Assembly: GCA_016707175.1 (NCBI GenBank)
Contig: JADJIB010000013.1
Coordinates: 1-17,011, forward strand
Length of the DNA stretch: 17,011 bases
Direction: 5' to 3'
Source of the DNA: Candidatus Phosphoribacter hodrii
Lineage (GTDB): Bacteria; Actinomycetota; Actinomycetes; Actinomycetales; Dermatophilaceae
Part shown: positions 7,714 to 16,663 of the stretch, in pieces
Layout: each line of letters begins with the position of its first letter
Position numbering within the stretch: the stretch's first letter is position 1
Translations under genes and position numbers: made by a program
The notes under the pieces: generated by a model
Told to the model about the DNA's origin: nothing
Databases searched by the model: none
Seen by the model: only the letters and a program-made list of their open reading frames with translations

Positions 7714-8057
7714 GGCGGGACCGCCTGTTCGCGGCGCGCATGGCGTACTGCGGACCCCGCGGAATCCCGCTCCATGAATTCACCGCATGGCCTGAGGAGT
7801 CGCAGGCGGCGGCCCTGCACTGGCAGGAGTACGAGGCGTCGCGTTGCACGACGTGCGGGACGTTCGATGACGACTGGATCGACGCGTCCGGGGAGCCTCA
7901 GGAGCCGCAGCACTGGCACGGCCGGGTCTGCCCTGGCTGCCAGCGACTCCAGGCCGCACAAGAGTCCATGAATGCCGAGCAGGGCGAACGGGGCCTGCAC
8001 GTCGCCGCCGCAGACGGTCCAGCCGCTAGCTGCGTTCTCTGTCGCGCCAACACATGA
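7258..8057 (+). CDS. Tail assembly chaperone, frameshifted long form (GT-like)
   Basis: A -1 slip at CCCAAAA (7701-7707) converts the last codon of the short form into a 116-residue extension, giving a 266-residue product that ends at 8057. The extension begins RLRRDRLFAARMAYCG and carries three CxxC pairs: C197/C200, C225/C228 and C259/C262. These resemble a zinc-ribbon-like region, as in the T part of some actinobacteriophage chaperones. The extension has no start codon with a ribosome binding site of its own; the first ATG in frame (7740) lacks one. The long form is made in smaller amounts in characterised phages; the ratio here cannot be read from sequence. The tape measure gene begins 13 bases after it. 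Confidence 0.82.
7701..7726 (+). promoter_or_regulatory. Programmed -1 ribosomal frameshift site with downstream hairpin
   Basis: In the zero frame the codons read ATC CCA AAA GGC TGA, so C CCA AAA at 7701-7707 is a canonical X XXY YYZ heptamer. After slippage both tRNAs can re-pair on CCC and AAA. Five bases later AGGCG (7713-7717) pairs with CGCCT (7722-7726) around a GGAC loop, at the spacing expected for a stimulatory stem. The zero-frame stop is at 7711-7713. The heptamer and stem are seen directly; frameshifting itself is inferred from gene order and known tail chaperone biology. Confidence 0.85.
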
Positions 8058-8070
8058 ATAGGGGGTCCGG

Positions 8071-10945
8071 GTGAGCACTACCGACCTGCTCGTCCGGATC
8101 GAGTCCCAGTTCCAAGACCGGGGCTTCAAGTCAGCTGAGACGTCCGCCAAGACCCTTGAGCGGGAGCTAAACAAGCTTGAGCACGCCGAGCGGGCTATGG
8201 CCAACCTGCAAATCCAGGCGGCCCGCGAGGATGCCGTGCGGACACAGACGCGCCTCGCCGCCATGGAGAAGGTGGGCCGTGGGGCTACCGCGATGGGCGT
8301 CGCTACAGCCGCCGGCTATGCCCTCGCGGCCAAGGCCGCCATGGATTGGGAGTCGGCCTGGACCGGAGTTACCAAGACGGTCGACGGGTCCGCGTCGGAC
8401 ATGGCGAAACTCCAGAGCGAACTCCGCGGCCTGGCCAACACGCTCCCGACCACGCACGAGCAGATCGCGGCGGTGGCTGAGGCTGCCGGTCAGCTGGGCG
8501 TGAAGCGCGCTGACGTCGCGGCATTCACGCGGACCATGATCGACCTCGGGGAGACCACCAACCTGACGTCCGACGAGGCGGCCACTGGCCTGGCGAAGCT
8601 CGGCAACATCATGGGGGTCTTGCCGTCACAGGCATCCAGGGCCGGGTCGGCGCTGGTCGCCCTCGGTAACGATGGGGCGTCGACCGAGCAAGACATCCTC
8701 GCCATGGCGCTGCGCATCGGGGCCGCAGGTCGGACCATCGGGCTGACTGAGGCCCAGGTGATGGGGTTCGCCTCGGCGCTGTCGTCGGTCGGCATCGAGG
8801 CCGAGGCGGGCGGTTCCGCGATCTCCCGCGTGTTCGTTGACGTCGCTCAGGCCGTCGACAAGGGCGGCGTGCAGGTCGAGCGATTCGCGCGCGTCGCTGG
8901 TATGTCCGTCGACTCGTTCTCCGAGAAATTCCGCACGGACGCGGCGGGCGCCGTGACCGCCTTCGTGGAGGGCTTGGGCCGAGTCGAGGCGTCTGGCGGA
9001 TCGGCATTCCAGACCCTCGAGGATCTTGGCCTGTCCGAGATCAGGGTCCGGGACACCCTGCTGCGCGCAGCGAACGCGAGCGACCTGCTGCGGACCAGTG
9101 TCGACCTGGGCACGAAGGCATGGACCGACAACCTCGCGCTGACCCAGGAGGCCAGCAAGCGGTACGAGACGGCCGAGTCGAAGATCAAGATGGCTCGGAA
9201 CCAACTCAACAACGCCGCGATCGATGTCGGAGCCGTCGTCCTCCCTGCGTTCGCGAGCGCGGCTGAGTCGGTCGGGTCGCTCGCTCAGTGGTTCTCGGCC
9301 CTACCAGAGCCCGTTAAGCACACGGCTACGGTCCTGGGGATGGTCGCGTCTGCGGTCACGCTCGTAGGTGGGACTGCGCTCATCGCGATCCCGAAGATCC
9401 AAGCCTGCAAGGTCGTCCTCGTCGAGATGGGGCTGGCATCGCTCAGGTGGCGAGCAGGGCCCGATGGGGGCCGCCGCAAGACCACCGGCATCCTCGGCGC
9501 TGCGATCGGTGCCACCACGTCGCCGGGGCCGGGATGAGAGTCCGTCAACGCTGGGCCGGCGGGAGCCAGCGACGACGCTGTCCGATCCTGGAGGCCTACA
9601 TGCCAAGGGCGGGGCCGAAGCCGAGCACGTCACCGGGTTGATGCGCAACGGGTTCACCGGCCTGGGCAAGGCCGTGAACAACGTCCTGAACCAGTCCATC
9701 TGGCAAGGGGGGCCGCGGGCATCGACGAATGGACCACCGCCTACGGGCGTTCGGGCACCAGCGCCACCACCGACTCCATCGCGTTCTTCCGACAGCTCGA
9801 CGTCGCCCTGACCGTCCAGGAGTCCGGGAAGGGTGATCAGGCGGCCAAGGTGTTCGGCCATGCTCACCGAGGAAGCCAAAGCGCAGGGTTACACCCCTGG
9901 GCCAGGTCCAAGGCCGTTCCCCGGGTACACCGCCGCGCTGGAGCAGGCCAAGATCGCCCAAGATGGAATGATCGAGTCGACGGCGCCGACCGTAGACACC
10001 GTTGAGGACTATGTCCAGGCCGCGACGGCCGCGACGGCCGCGACGAAGGCGTATGCCGACGCGATCAACGGCTTCGCGTCTCCGATCCTCGATGCGCGCG
10101 AGGCAAACCGGCAGTGGGAGGAGTCGATCGATTCCGCCGCCGCCGCGCTCAAGGAGAACGGAAAGACGCTCTCCGACAGCACCGACAAGGGCCGCGAGAA
10201 CGCTCAGGCGCTCGACGGGATGACCCGTGCGGCGATCGACAACGTTGGCGCGATGCAGGCGAACGGCGAGAGCCAGGGGCGACTCCAGCAAGTCATCGGT
10301 GAGTCGCGCGCCGCTATCGAGGCCATGGCGATCCGGTTCGGCATGTCCAAGGACGAGGCGCGGAAATACACCGACCAACTCCTGACGATCCCGGCCGTCC
10401 GCGCCACCCAGATCAGCGCCGATACGTCCAGGGCTACGGCCGCGATCCAGGGGCTGTTCAGCTACTGGTCGAGCCGGACCATCACGCTGCGCGTCGCAGC
10501 CCAGGCTGATCGCGTCGGCACCGCCACTGGCGGGGTGCGCTCGTTCCCTGGCGGGATGATGTCCTACGCCGAGGGCGGGTCGTTCCAGGGCCAAGTGCCT
10601 CGGACCGCCTGGAACCAAGGGGCTCGCGGCGTGCAGTGGGCCGAGACTGGCGCGGGCGCGTGGGAGGCGTGGATCAGCGGACACCCGGGGCGCCGTCAAC
10701 GATCCCTCGCAGTGTGGGGGGATGTCGGGCGCAAGCTCGGCGCGTTCAACGGAGCCGGGCTCGTGCGGAGCTATTCCCCGCCGGCAACCATGGCGAGGTC
10801 TGGAGGCGACGAACCGGCGTTGGCCTCAGCCGTCCGTCAAGCTCTGCATGGCGCTCGCCTGGATTTGGGTCCGGTGTCGGCGATCACTGACCGGGTGTGG
10901 GCGACATTGGATCTGGCGCAGTCTCGGGAGGCGGTCTATTCGTGA
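8071..10945 (+). CDS. Tape measure protein (TP901 type), frame broken several times at 9440-9860
   Basis: This gene encodes the protein that sets tail length and helps DNA entry. GTG 8071 opens an intact frame for about 455 residues. It has an N-terminal coiled coil (SAKTLERELNKLEHAERAM), then a TP901-type core from DWESAWTGVTKTVDG near residue 92 through LPTTHEQIAAVAEAAGQLGV. A membrane-like helix lies at about 419-439 (TVLGMVASAVTLVGGTALIAI). Between 9440 and 9860 the coding sense jumps frame about six times, with recognisable pieces such as TTGILGAAIGATT, HVTGLMRNGFTGLGKAVNN and TDSIAFFRQLDVALTVQESG. It then runs intact from LTEEAKAQGYTP to the stop at 10945. The restored length is about 957 residues. 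The C-terminal part is alanine-rich, then beta-rich. Confidence 0.88.
10022..10045 (+). repeat. Short tandem repeat inside tape measure gene
   Basis: The nine-base unit GCGACGGCC occurs twice in tandem (10022-10030 and 10031-10039), followed by a six-base partial copy (10040-10045). It encodes repeated Ala-Ala-Thr in the alanine-rich helical part of the tape measure protein. Replication slippage is the likely origin. Confidence 0.7.
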
Positions 10946-12775
10946 GCGTCTCTCAGGGGGGTATGTCGCCCTGTCGCAGGGTGCGGTCGGTCGGTCGATT
11001 TCGTGGCCTGCGGGCACGGCCGCTGGGGATGTCGCGGTGTTGGTGTTGACGGACTCCGATGGGCGGGCTCCGGCGTCGGGTCCGTCCGGGTGGACATTCG
11101 GTCGCCGTTACGTGTGGTGGCGGGTATTGACCGCTGCGGATGTGGCGGCCGCGCTGTCGGCGCCTGCCGTGGTGGTGGGTGTGGTGGTGTGGGCTGGTGC
11201 TGGGGTTCCGTCGTCGTCGACGCGGCAGTCGTCGGTGAGTGTCCCGGCTGGTGGTGCTGCGTTCTTCGCGGGCGTCGAGTGGTGGGGCAACAACCTGGGT
11301 GGGGCGACGGGTCGCCTCGGTGCCGTGTTGACCTTGTCTGCGATTGATGTCGCGGTCGGCATGTGGGGTACACCGCGGCGGCGGCTGGGGTGTCGGGGGT
11401 GTCGGGTGCTTCCCCGGATGCGTCATGGTCGGGGCTGGTGTTCCCGGCGTTGGCGGGGCCTGCGGTGCCGACTCTGGTGTCCCCGACGTCGGGGCAGCAG
11501 GTGGCGTCCGCGGCGGCTGTCGCGTTGCAGTGGGTGCATAACTCGACGGTGGGTGGTGTCCAGACGGCATACCGGGCGCAGGTCCGTGCGGTGGGTGCCG
11601 GGTCGTGGTCGTATGTCGCCGCTGATGGGACCCTCAACGCGTCGGTGCAGACCGTCACCTCGGCCGCTGGATCGGCGTCGATCAACGCGGGACTGTTGAC
11701 CGCGGGCGCCTCGCACGAGTGGTCGGTGTCCACGCAGGAGGCGGGCGTGTGGTCGGCGACCGCACCGGTGGCGACGTTCGTGCCGGTCGCGAGCCCGTCC
11801 GTGTCGTCGGTGAGTGTGTCGTCCCCGTTGGGGACGTTGGCGCCGGCCGTGTCGTGGTCTGCGTCGGCGGGCGTGGGGGCGCTGACCGCGTTCCAGGTGG
11901 CGGTCACTGTGAGCACCGATGCGACCCCGGATGCGCCGCTGTATGACTCGGGGGTCCAGGTCGGTGCGGGGTCGGCATGGACTGTCCCGGCCCGGTCCGA
12001 CTGGACCAACGGTGGGTCCTACAAGGCGTGGGTGCGGGTCGCACAGGCTGGCGGCTTGTGGTCGCCGTGGGTGTCGGGGTCGTTCACCGTCTCCTGGACG
12101 GCCCCGGCTGCCCCGTCATCGGTGACGGTGGCGCAAGGCTCACCACCGGTCGTGACGATCGGGTCCGTGCCGTCGGGGCATGGGGTGGGTGTGCAGTGGT
12201 CATCCGATGCGGGGGCCACGTGGACGACGTTGGCGACTTTGGCGGCAGGTGCGGCGGGGTCGAGGAGTTTGGCGGTGCCGTTGGCGCCGTTCGGGGCGGG
12301 CGTGTTGTTCCGGGCCAGCTCGATCCTCACCTCTGGCGGGGTGGACCTGGTGTCGGCGTGGACCACGTCGGCCCCGTTCACGTCTGCCGATGAGGCCGCG
12401 TATCTGGTGTCCGCCAGCGACCCGGCCGAGTATGTGCGGGTGTCGATCAGCTCCGACGGGGGCCGGTCGGTCATCCAGTCGGTGGCGGTGTGGTCGCCCC
12501 TCGGTGGGTCGAGGGTGCGGGTGGATCGTGGCGTCGCGCAAGGCGAATCAGGGACGACGACCCTGCAGACCGAGACCGACGCGGACACGCAAACCCTGCT
12601 GTCCTGGCTGACCGGGGATGCGTTCTGGCTGCGGTGGAATCCGGAGACCCAAGCGGGCGTGAAGTTGGGGATGGCCCCGACGTTGATGGCTGTCGCCGAC
12701 ACCCCGGCCCGGGAGCGGATCGCCCAGATCCCGATCGGGTGGCGCCGGATCACCTTCCCCTGGGTCCAGCAATGA
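10942..12775 (+). CDS. Minor tail protein with Ig/FN3-like repeats, two frame breaks
   Basis: The gene probably starts at GTG 10942, overlapping the tape measure stop as GTGA. It changes frame at the G6 run 10956-10961 and again at the G4 run 11365-11368; restoring one base at each gives about 611 residues. The N-terminal domain (VALSQGAVGRSISWPAG, AGDVAVLVLTDSDG, then SGWTFGRRYVWWRVLTAADV) resembles the N-terminus of the protein at 13210. The middle, from about 11450 to 12330, contains several beta-sandwich-like units of FN3 or Ig type, with signatures such as AVALQWVHNS, HEWSVSTQEAGVWS and YKAWVRVAQAGGLWSPW. The last 110 residues (YVRVSISSDGGRSVIQSVAV onward) look like a compact tail-tip domain. 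It probably forms part of the distal tail or a host-contact fibre. The longest unbroken part is 11363-12775. Confidence 0.78.
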
Positions 12776-12797
12776 CGTTGCGAAAGAGGCCGATTCG

Positions 12798-13208
12798 ATG
12801 AGTGCCCTATACCCTTCCGCCCGCCAGGGCTTCCTCACGGGTCTGATCGACGCTGACACCGCGGTCATCAAGGCTGCCCTCGTGCGCGGCTACACCTACA
12901 ACGCTGGGCACGTCTACATGTCGGATGTGACTGCCGCGGGTGGGACGGTCGCAGCGACCGCGACGTTGACGACGATCACCACCACATCGGGCACGCTCGA
13001 CTCGGCTGACCTGTCGTTCGGGGCCGTTGCGGCGAACGCCAACAACCACTACGTGGTGCTCTATCAGGCGTCCGCGGTCGGCGGTGGCGCGGACGTCGCG
13101 GCGTCCGCGCAACGGCTGATCGCCTACGTCGACTCCGGCGGGGCGTGCATCCCCACGGGCGCGGTGGTGACGCTGACCGTCCATTCCTCCGGGTGGTTCA
13201 CGCTCTGA
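12798..13208 (+). CDS. Small virion-type protein of the tail module
   Basis: This 136-residue protein is intact and starts at ATG 12798 with AAAGAGG at 12783-12789. It begins SALYPSARQGFLTGLIDADT and has the pattern VIKAALVRGYTYNAGHVYMS, then NHYVVLYQA and RLIAYVDSGG. I recognise this from small hypothetical or structural proteins in many siphophage tail modules. It is beta-rich, has no signal peptide or membrane segment, and probably decorates the tail tip or fibre. The exact role is unknown. The next gene begins one base after its stop. Confidence 0.7.
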   Translation: MSALYPSARQGFLTGLIDADTAVIKAALVRGYTYNAGHVYMSDVTAAGGTVAATATLTTITTTSGTLDSADLSFGAVAANANNHYVVLYQASAVGGGADVAASAQRLIAYVDSGGACIPTGAVVTLTVHSSGWFTL

Positions 13209-13209
13209 C

Positions 13210-15294
13210 ATGGCAATCTCTTTCGTCGGCGCGAACGTCTATGCGGGTGCGTCGGCTTTCATCCCGACCTATCAGGCTGGGGACCTGCTGATCGTCGCCG
13301 GATGGCGGTCGGGGTCATTCTTGGCCAACCCGTCCGGGTGGACGCTTGTGGTCGGAGCGACCGCAAGCAACTATTACGCCAGGGCCTGGTCCAAGGTCGC
13401 CGCGTCTGGGTCGTCGTCTGACGTGGTCACCCTGACCGGAGCGTCGTACATCGGCGTGTGGGTGGTCCGTGGGGCCTCAGGTGTGGGCGCGTCCGCGGTG
13501 GCGGTGGCCTCCACGACCCACCCCGGGCTGACGATGCAGCAGACCAATGGCACGTCCTGGGTCATGGGTATGGGCTTCGGCACGACCGTCCAGCCAGCGA
13601 CCCCGACGGGGATGACATCCCGGTCCGCCGCGTCGCTGGTCCGCGCCTCCGACACCAACGGCGGAGTGACCTCGCGGGCGTCCGGGTCAACATACGGGCT
13701 CGGCCACCATTTCGCGGTCGAGATCCTGGCCCCGCCCATCGCCCTGTCGATGGCCGACACGATCCCCACCGGGGAGGCCCACTACCAGCCCCAGTGGCTG
13801 TACGACGGGCAGATCCTGCTGCGCCCCGACACGATCCCCACCGCCGAGACGTTGTTCGCCCCGACCGTCAAGGTAGCGACGTGGCGGGACTGGCAGGACA
13901 CCCCCTGGTGGGTGGGCTTGGTGCAGTCCCGTGTCCGCACGGTCGGGTCCCGGGTCGAGCTCGTCGACTCCACTGGCGCGACCGTCGCTGACCTGCCCGT
14001 TGCGGCGGCGTCGGTGGAGTTGCATGGCACCCAACCGGAGCAGTGGGCGGGGTCGGTGGTGATCCGCGACCCTGACTGGTTGCCGCAGGACCCCACCGAC
14101 CTATTGGACCCGCGGGCTGGGCTACGGGCCGGATCTGGTGGCGGCTGCTGACCGGCGTCGACTCCGGCCCAGAAGTGCCGTTGGCGACCCTCGTCCTTGG
14201 TGACCCGCAGATCCGTGACCGTGAGGGCGGCTGGGAGATGACCCTCACCGGCCGGGACGTCCTGTCCTTGCCCAAGCGTGGCGGATACCGCGGGCTGATC
14301 CTGGATTTGGGTGGCCTGACCGTCACCGCGGCGCTCAAGCTGTTGTTCGCCCAGATGGCGCCGACCGTGCCGGTCCGGGTCGCGGACACCACCCTCACCC
14401 TGCCGTCCGGGTATCAGGTCGGGTTGTCGGACCGGACCCCCGCGCAGGACTGGACAGACCTGGCCGACGTGGCCGGGTGGGTGGTCCGCTCCGACCGGGA
14501 CGGGGTGATCGTCGCGGGCCCCCGCGTGGATCGCACCACCCCACGGGCTGACTGGAGCGAGGGCGACGACGCGACGGTGATCGAGCTGGACCGCGACGTG
14601 TCCACCCTCCGACACCGTCAACCGGGTCATCGTCCGATCCACCTCCACCGCCGGGGTGTGGGCTGTCGTCGAGGATGATGACCCCGGCTCGGCGACGTGG
14701 GTCGGACGTTACGGCCCCTTCGAGCGAGTGATCGAGTCCGACGCGGTCACCACCGCTGAGGGCGCGTTGTCGATGGCCCGGATGCAGTACGGGCGACTCC
14801 GGTTGCCCACCGAGTCAATCCAGGCCCGTGTCCCGGTCCGTCCCGACCTGGACTACCGGGATCCGGTGATCCTGCGCCGAGACCGGTCCGGGGTTGGCGG
14901 CACCTACGCGGATGACTCCCGCCCGGCACCGCGGGTCATCCTCGGCATTGCCGCGGGCGAGGTGTCCGGCGGGCGGGTCGCCGTCGACCTGGGCGGCGCG
15001 GTCATCTCTGCCGCGTGCGCCGTCCCAGGGGTCACCGCGGGCACGGATGTGCGGCTGCTGGTCCACGGCAATGGCGCGACAGTCCTGCACGCCCAAGACC
15101 CTGCCGGCACCCCCTCGTGCCGGTCGGCGGGATCATCGCTTGGCCTTCCGGTCCCGCGATCCCTCCCGGGTGGATCACCTGCACCGGCACCTACTCCGCC
15201 GCGACGTGGCCGCGCCTGTATGCCGTGCCGGCACGACCACCCTCCCATCCCCACCGCTCCCACCGGGTGCGTGTGGATCATCCGCGCCACCTGA
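13210..15294 (+). CDS. Modular minor tail (baseplate-like) protein ending in a tail-collar-like domain, multiple frame breaks
   Basis: The start is ATG 13210; the restored length is about 695 residues. Residues 1-175 form a beta domain (QAGDLLIVAGWRSG, PSGWTLVVG, YYARAWSKVAASGSSSDVV). Two hinge repeats containing DTIPT follow. From VGSRVELVDSTGATVADL a baseplate-hub-like part runs through VVIRDPDWLPQDPTDLLDPR. It continues in another frame after about 14130 as RIWWRLLTGVDSGPE and TLTGRDVLSLPKRGGYRGLI. It changes frame again at about 14605 into TVNRVIVRSTSTAGVWAVVE, and at about 15110-15114 into VGGIIAWPSG and PPGWITCTGTY, a tail-collar signature. Two more shifts near 15228 and 15245-15255 lead to TGCVWIIRAT and the stop at 15294. 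Intact open pieces are 13210-14151 and about 14608-15110. One gene is more likely than three because each family sequence continues across each break. Confidence 0.72.
13754..13843 (+). repeat. Direct repeat encoding DTIPT hinge units in tail protein
   Basis: The 18-base sequence CCGACACGATCCCCACCG occurs at 13754-13771 and again at 13826-13843, a 72-base (24-codon) period. Each copy encodes DTIPT followed by a small residue and E. Comparable short repeats with Ala-Glu and Pro-Thr or Pro-Val link beta domains in other siphophage tail proteins. The exact DNA identity suggests a fairly recent duplication or conservation through recombination. Confidence 0.65.
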
Positions 15295-15300
15295 GGAGCC

Positions 15301-15462
15301 ATGACGATCCCCTGAGATCCTCTCCGGTCTGCGTCGCCTCGCTGAGGAGTTCCGGGCGCTCGGGCTCTCCGAATACGCCCGCGGCCGCGCCGACCTACAT
15401 GGCGCGCCTGGTGCGACGCCGCGCGCCGCCTGGACGAGCTCACCGACGACCTGGAGGACTGA
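15301..15462 (+). CDS. Small helical protein upstream of amidase, frame broken twice
   Basis: ATG 15301 follows the tail gene after six bases. Literally, TGA occurs at codon 5, but removing one C from the C4 run at 15309-15312 gives MTIPEILSGLRRLAEEFRAL followed by GLSEYARGRADLHGA. One base missing near 15405-15408 then restores WCDAARRLDELTDDLED and a stop at 15460-15462. The 53-residue product would be strongly helical and charged, like the small coiled-coil proteins seen near phage lysis genes. Its stop overlaps the amidase start (TGATG). No function is assigned. Confidence 0.5.
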
Positions 15463-16047
15463 TGCCCGAGCGATGGATAGCCGAGGCTGAGCAACTCACC
15501 CCGTCCGGCGCGCCGGGCACCATGTCCGGCGTCGGTCCGCCGCGGCCATCTGCCACGTCACCGTCTCCCGGCCCGGATCTTTCGATGCCATGCATCGAGT
15601 CCTGACGGACAAGATGGCCGAACCGCACGTGCTCTACGACTGGGCCGCGGACCGACTCGGCAGTACTTCGCGCTGGACCGTTCGGCCCGAGCGCTTCGAC
15701 GCGGCACCCGAGATGTCCCGTGCAACAAGGTCGGGGCGGCGTGTATTCAGATCGAATTCTGTTCCATGCCAGACGGATTCACGCGGTACTGACTCCCGGA
15801 CCGAACTTCCGGGCCCTCATGCGCGCCATCGCGTCGTGGGGATCACGCCGCAGTTCGTGGCCCGCGCCAACACGAGCGCTGGTGACAACGTGCGCCAGAC
15901 GTGGGGAGACGTACTCGCCACGGGCGGCTGGGGGGGTCACTGCCACGTCCCCGAGAACGACCACTGGGACCCGGGTCCCATCGACCAGGCCGCCTTCTTC
16001 GCCGCCGCAGGCATCACCACCAGGGGAGGACGACCCCATGGCCATGA
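15462..16047 (+). CDS. N-acetylmuramoyl-L-alanine amidase (endolysin), frame broken about five times
   Basis: This gene encodes a probable phage lysin cutting the amide bond between N-acetylmuramic acid and L-alanine. Pieces in successive frames give a coherent PGRP/amidase_2-like protein: MPERWIAEAEQLTPSGAPG; AICHVTVSRPGSFDAMHRV, with the first zinc-ligand histidine; YFALDRSARALRRGTRDVPC; ACIQIEFCSMPDGFTRY; PGPNFRALMRAIASWG; ITPQFVARANTSAGD; and HCHVPENDHWDPGPIDQAA, with the second histidine and the Asp of WDPG. Breaks lie near 15544, 15660, 15791, 15839 and about 16022-16026. The last one is inferred only to reach TGA at 16045-16047, so the end is uncertain. The restored size is about 196 residues, a single catalytic domain without a visible cell-wall binding repeat. 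Confidence 0.78.
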
Positions 16048-16247
16048 CCCCAGAAGACCGGACCGCGCTCGCCAAGGAGATCGGCCGCGAGGTCGCTCAA
16101 GCCCTGCTGTCCGCCCCCATCGGCACCAGCGCCGCAGACGCGCCCGCCGACCTCGGTGGGGCCTCTACCGCATCCAGTCCGAGCTGATAGCGGTTGCGCG
16201 GCCTCGTGGAGCAGGCGCTCGACGAGAGCAAGGCCGCTCAGCCGTGA
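16038..16247 (+). CDS. Small helical protein in lysis region, frame broken twice
   Basis: ATG 16038 has GGGGAGGA at 16023-16030. The first frame reads MAMTPEDRTALAKEIGREVA to TASSPS and stops at 16187. The likely true sequence moves to another frame at about 16157-16162 (YRIQSELIAV) and back at about 16193-16196 to RGLVEQALDESKAAQP, ending at 16245-16247 in a GTGA overlap with the next gene. The product of about 69 residues would be amphipathic and helical. I do not recognise a function; it may be an accessory of the lysin or holin. Confidence 0.5.
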
Positions 16248-16663
16248 CGCTGCCTGAGCTGACCCTCGCGGAGGTAGTTCGCCGCCTCGACGGCATCTCC
16301 ACTGAGATTGCCGGGATGCGAGCCGAACTTGGCACGACATACCTGCGTCAGGACGTCCATCGCGTCGTCCATGACGGGATCACCACCGCGCTGAACGCCA
16401 AGGCCGACCGCGAGACGGTCGAGGAGGTCCGCAAAGAGGTGTCCGCGATCCAGGCGGACATGGCCGGCGAGGAGGACTTCCGCCGCAAAATCATGCTCGC
16501 GGTCGTCGGACCGGTTCTCACCAACGGCGCGGCCCTGGTCGTCGCCGTCGTGCAGCGCCTGGCCGGTGGCTCGCGATCCGCGACGCTGCCTGGACCGCCC
16601 TGTCGGCGGTCCGCGGTCGGCATCTGGGCGGTCCTCATCGCGCGGCGGGTATGCCGTGGTTGA
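16244..16663 (+). CDS. Coiled-coil protein with one membrane helix, holin-like
   Basis: GTG 16244 overlaps the previous stop as GTGA. Residues 1-80 are helical and charged (LTLAEVVRRLDGISTEIAGM, then ETVEEVRKEVSAIQADMAG). They are followed by basic FRRK and a hydrophobic helix at about 83-104 (IMLAVVGPVLTNGAALVVAV). This coiled coil plus single C-terminal membrane anchor is common beside actinobacteriophage lysins and is often called a holin or holin accessory; the role is inferred. The literal frame ends at 16661-16663, but sequence after about residue 109 (GSRSATLPGPP) is not family-like. The true end is probably near 16570, or the frame is broken there. Confidence 0.6.
   Translation: MTLPELTLAEVVRRLDGISTEIAGMRAELGTTYLRQDVHRVVHDGITTALNAKADRETVEEVRKEVSAIQADMAGEEDFRRKIMLAVVGPVLTNGAALVVAVVQRLAGGSRSATLPGPPCRRSAVGIWAVLIARRVCRG

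Noticed and set aside
7740..8057. Independent translation of the chaperone T part from ATG 7740
   Set aside because: No ribosome binding site precedes that ATG, while an in-phase slippery heptamer and stem lie just upstream.
11387..11404. Two adjacent GGGGTGTCG units as a regulatory repeat
   Set aside because: They encode Gly-Val-Ser repeats in the corrected reading frame of a repetitive tail protein and need no other explanation.
9535..15792. TGA codons inside tail and lysis genes as recoded sense codons
   Set aside because: The same stops are used normally at the ends of clean genes, and each internal TGA lies at a point where the family sequence continues in another frame rather than reading through.
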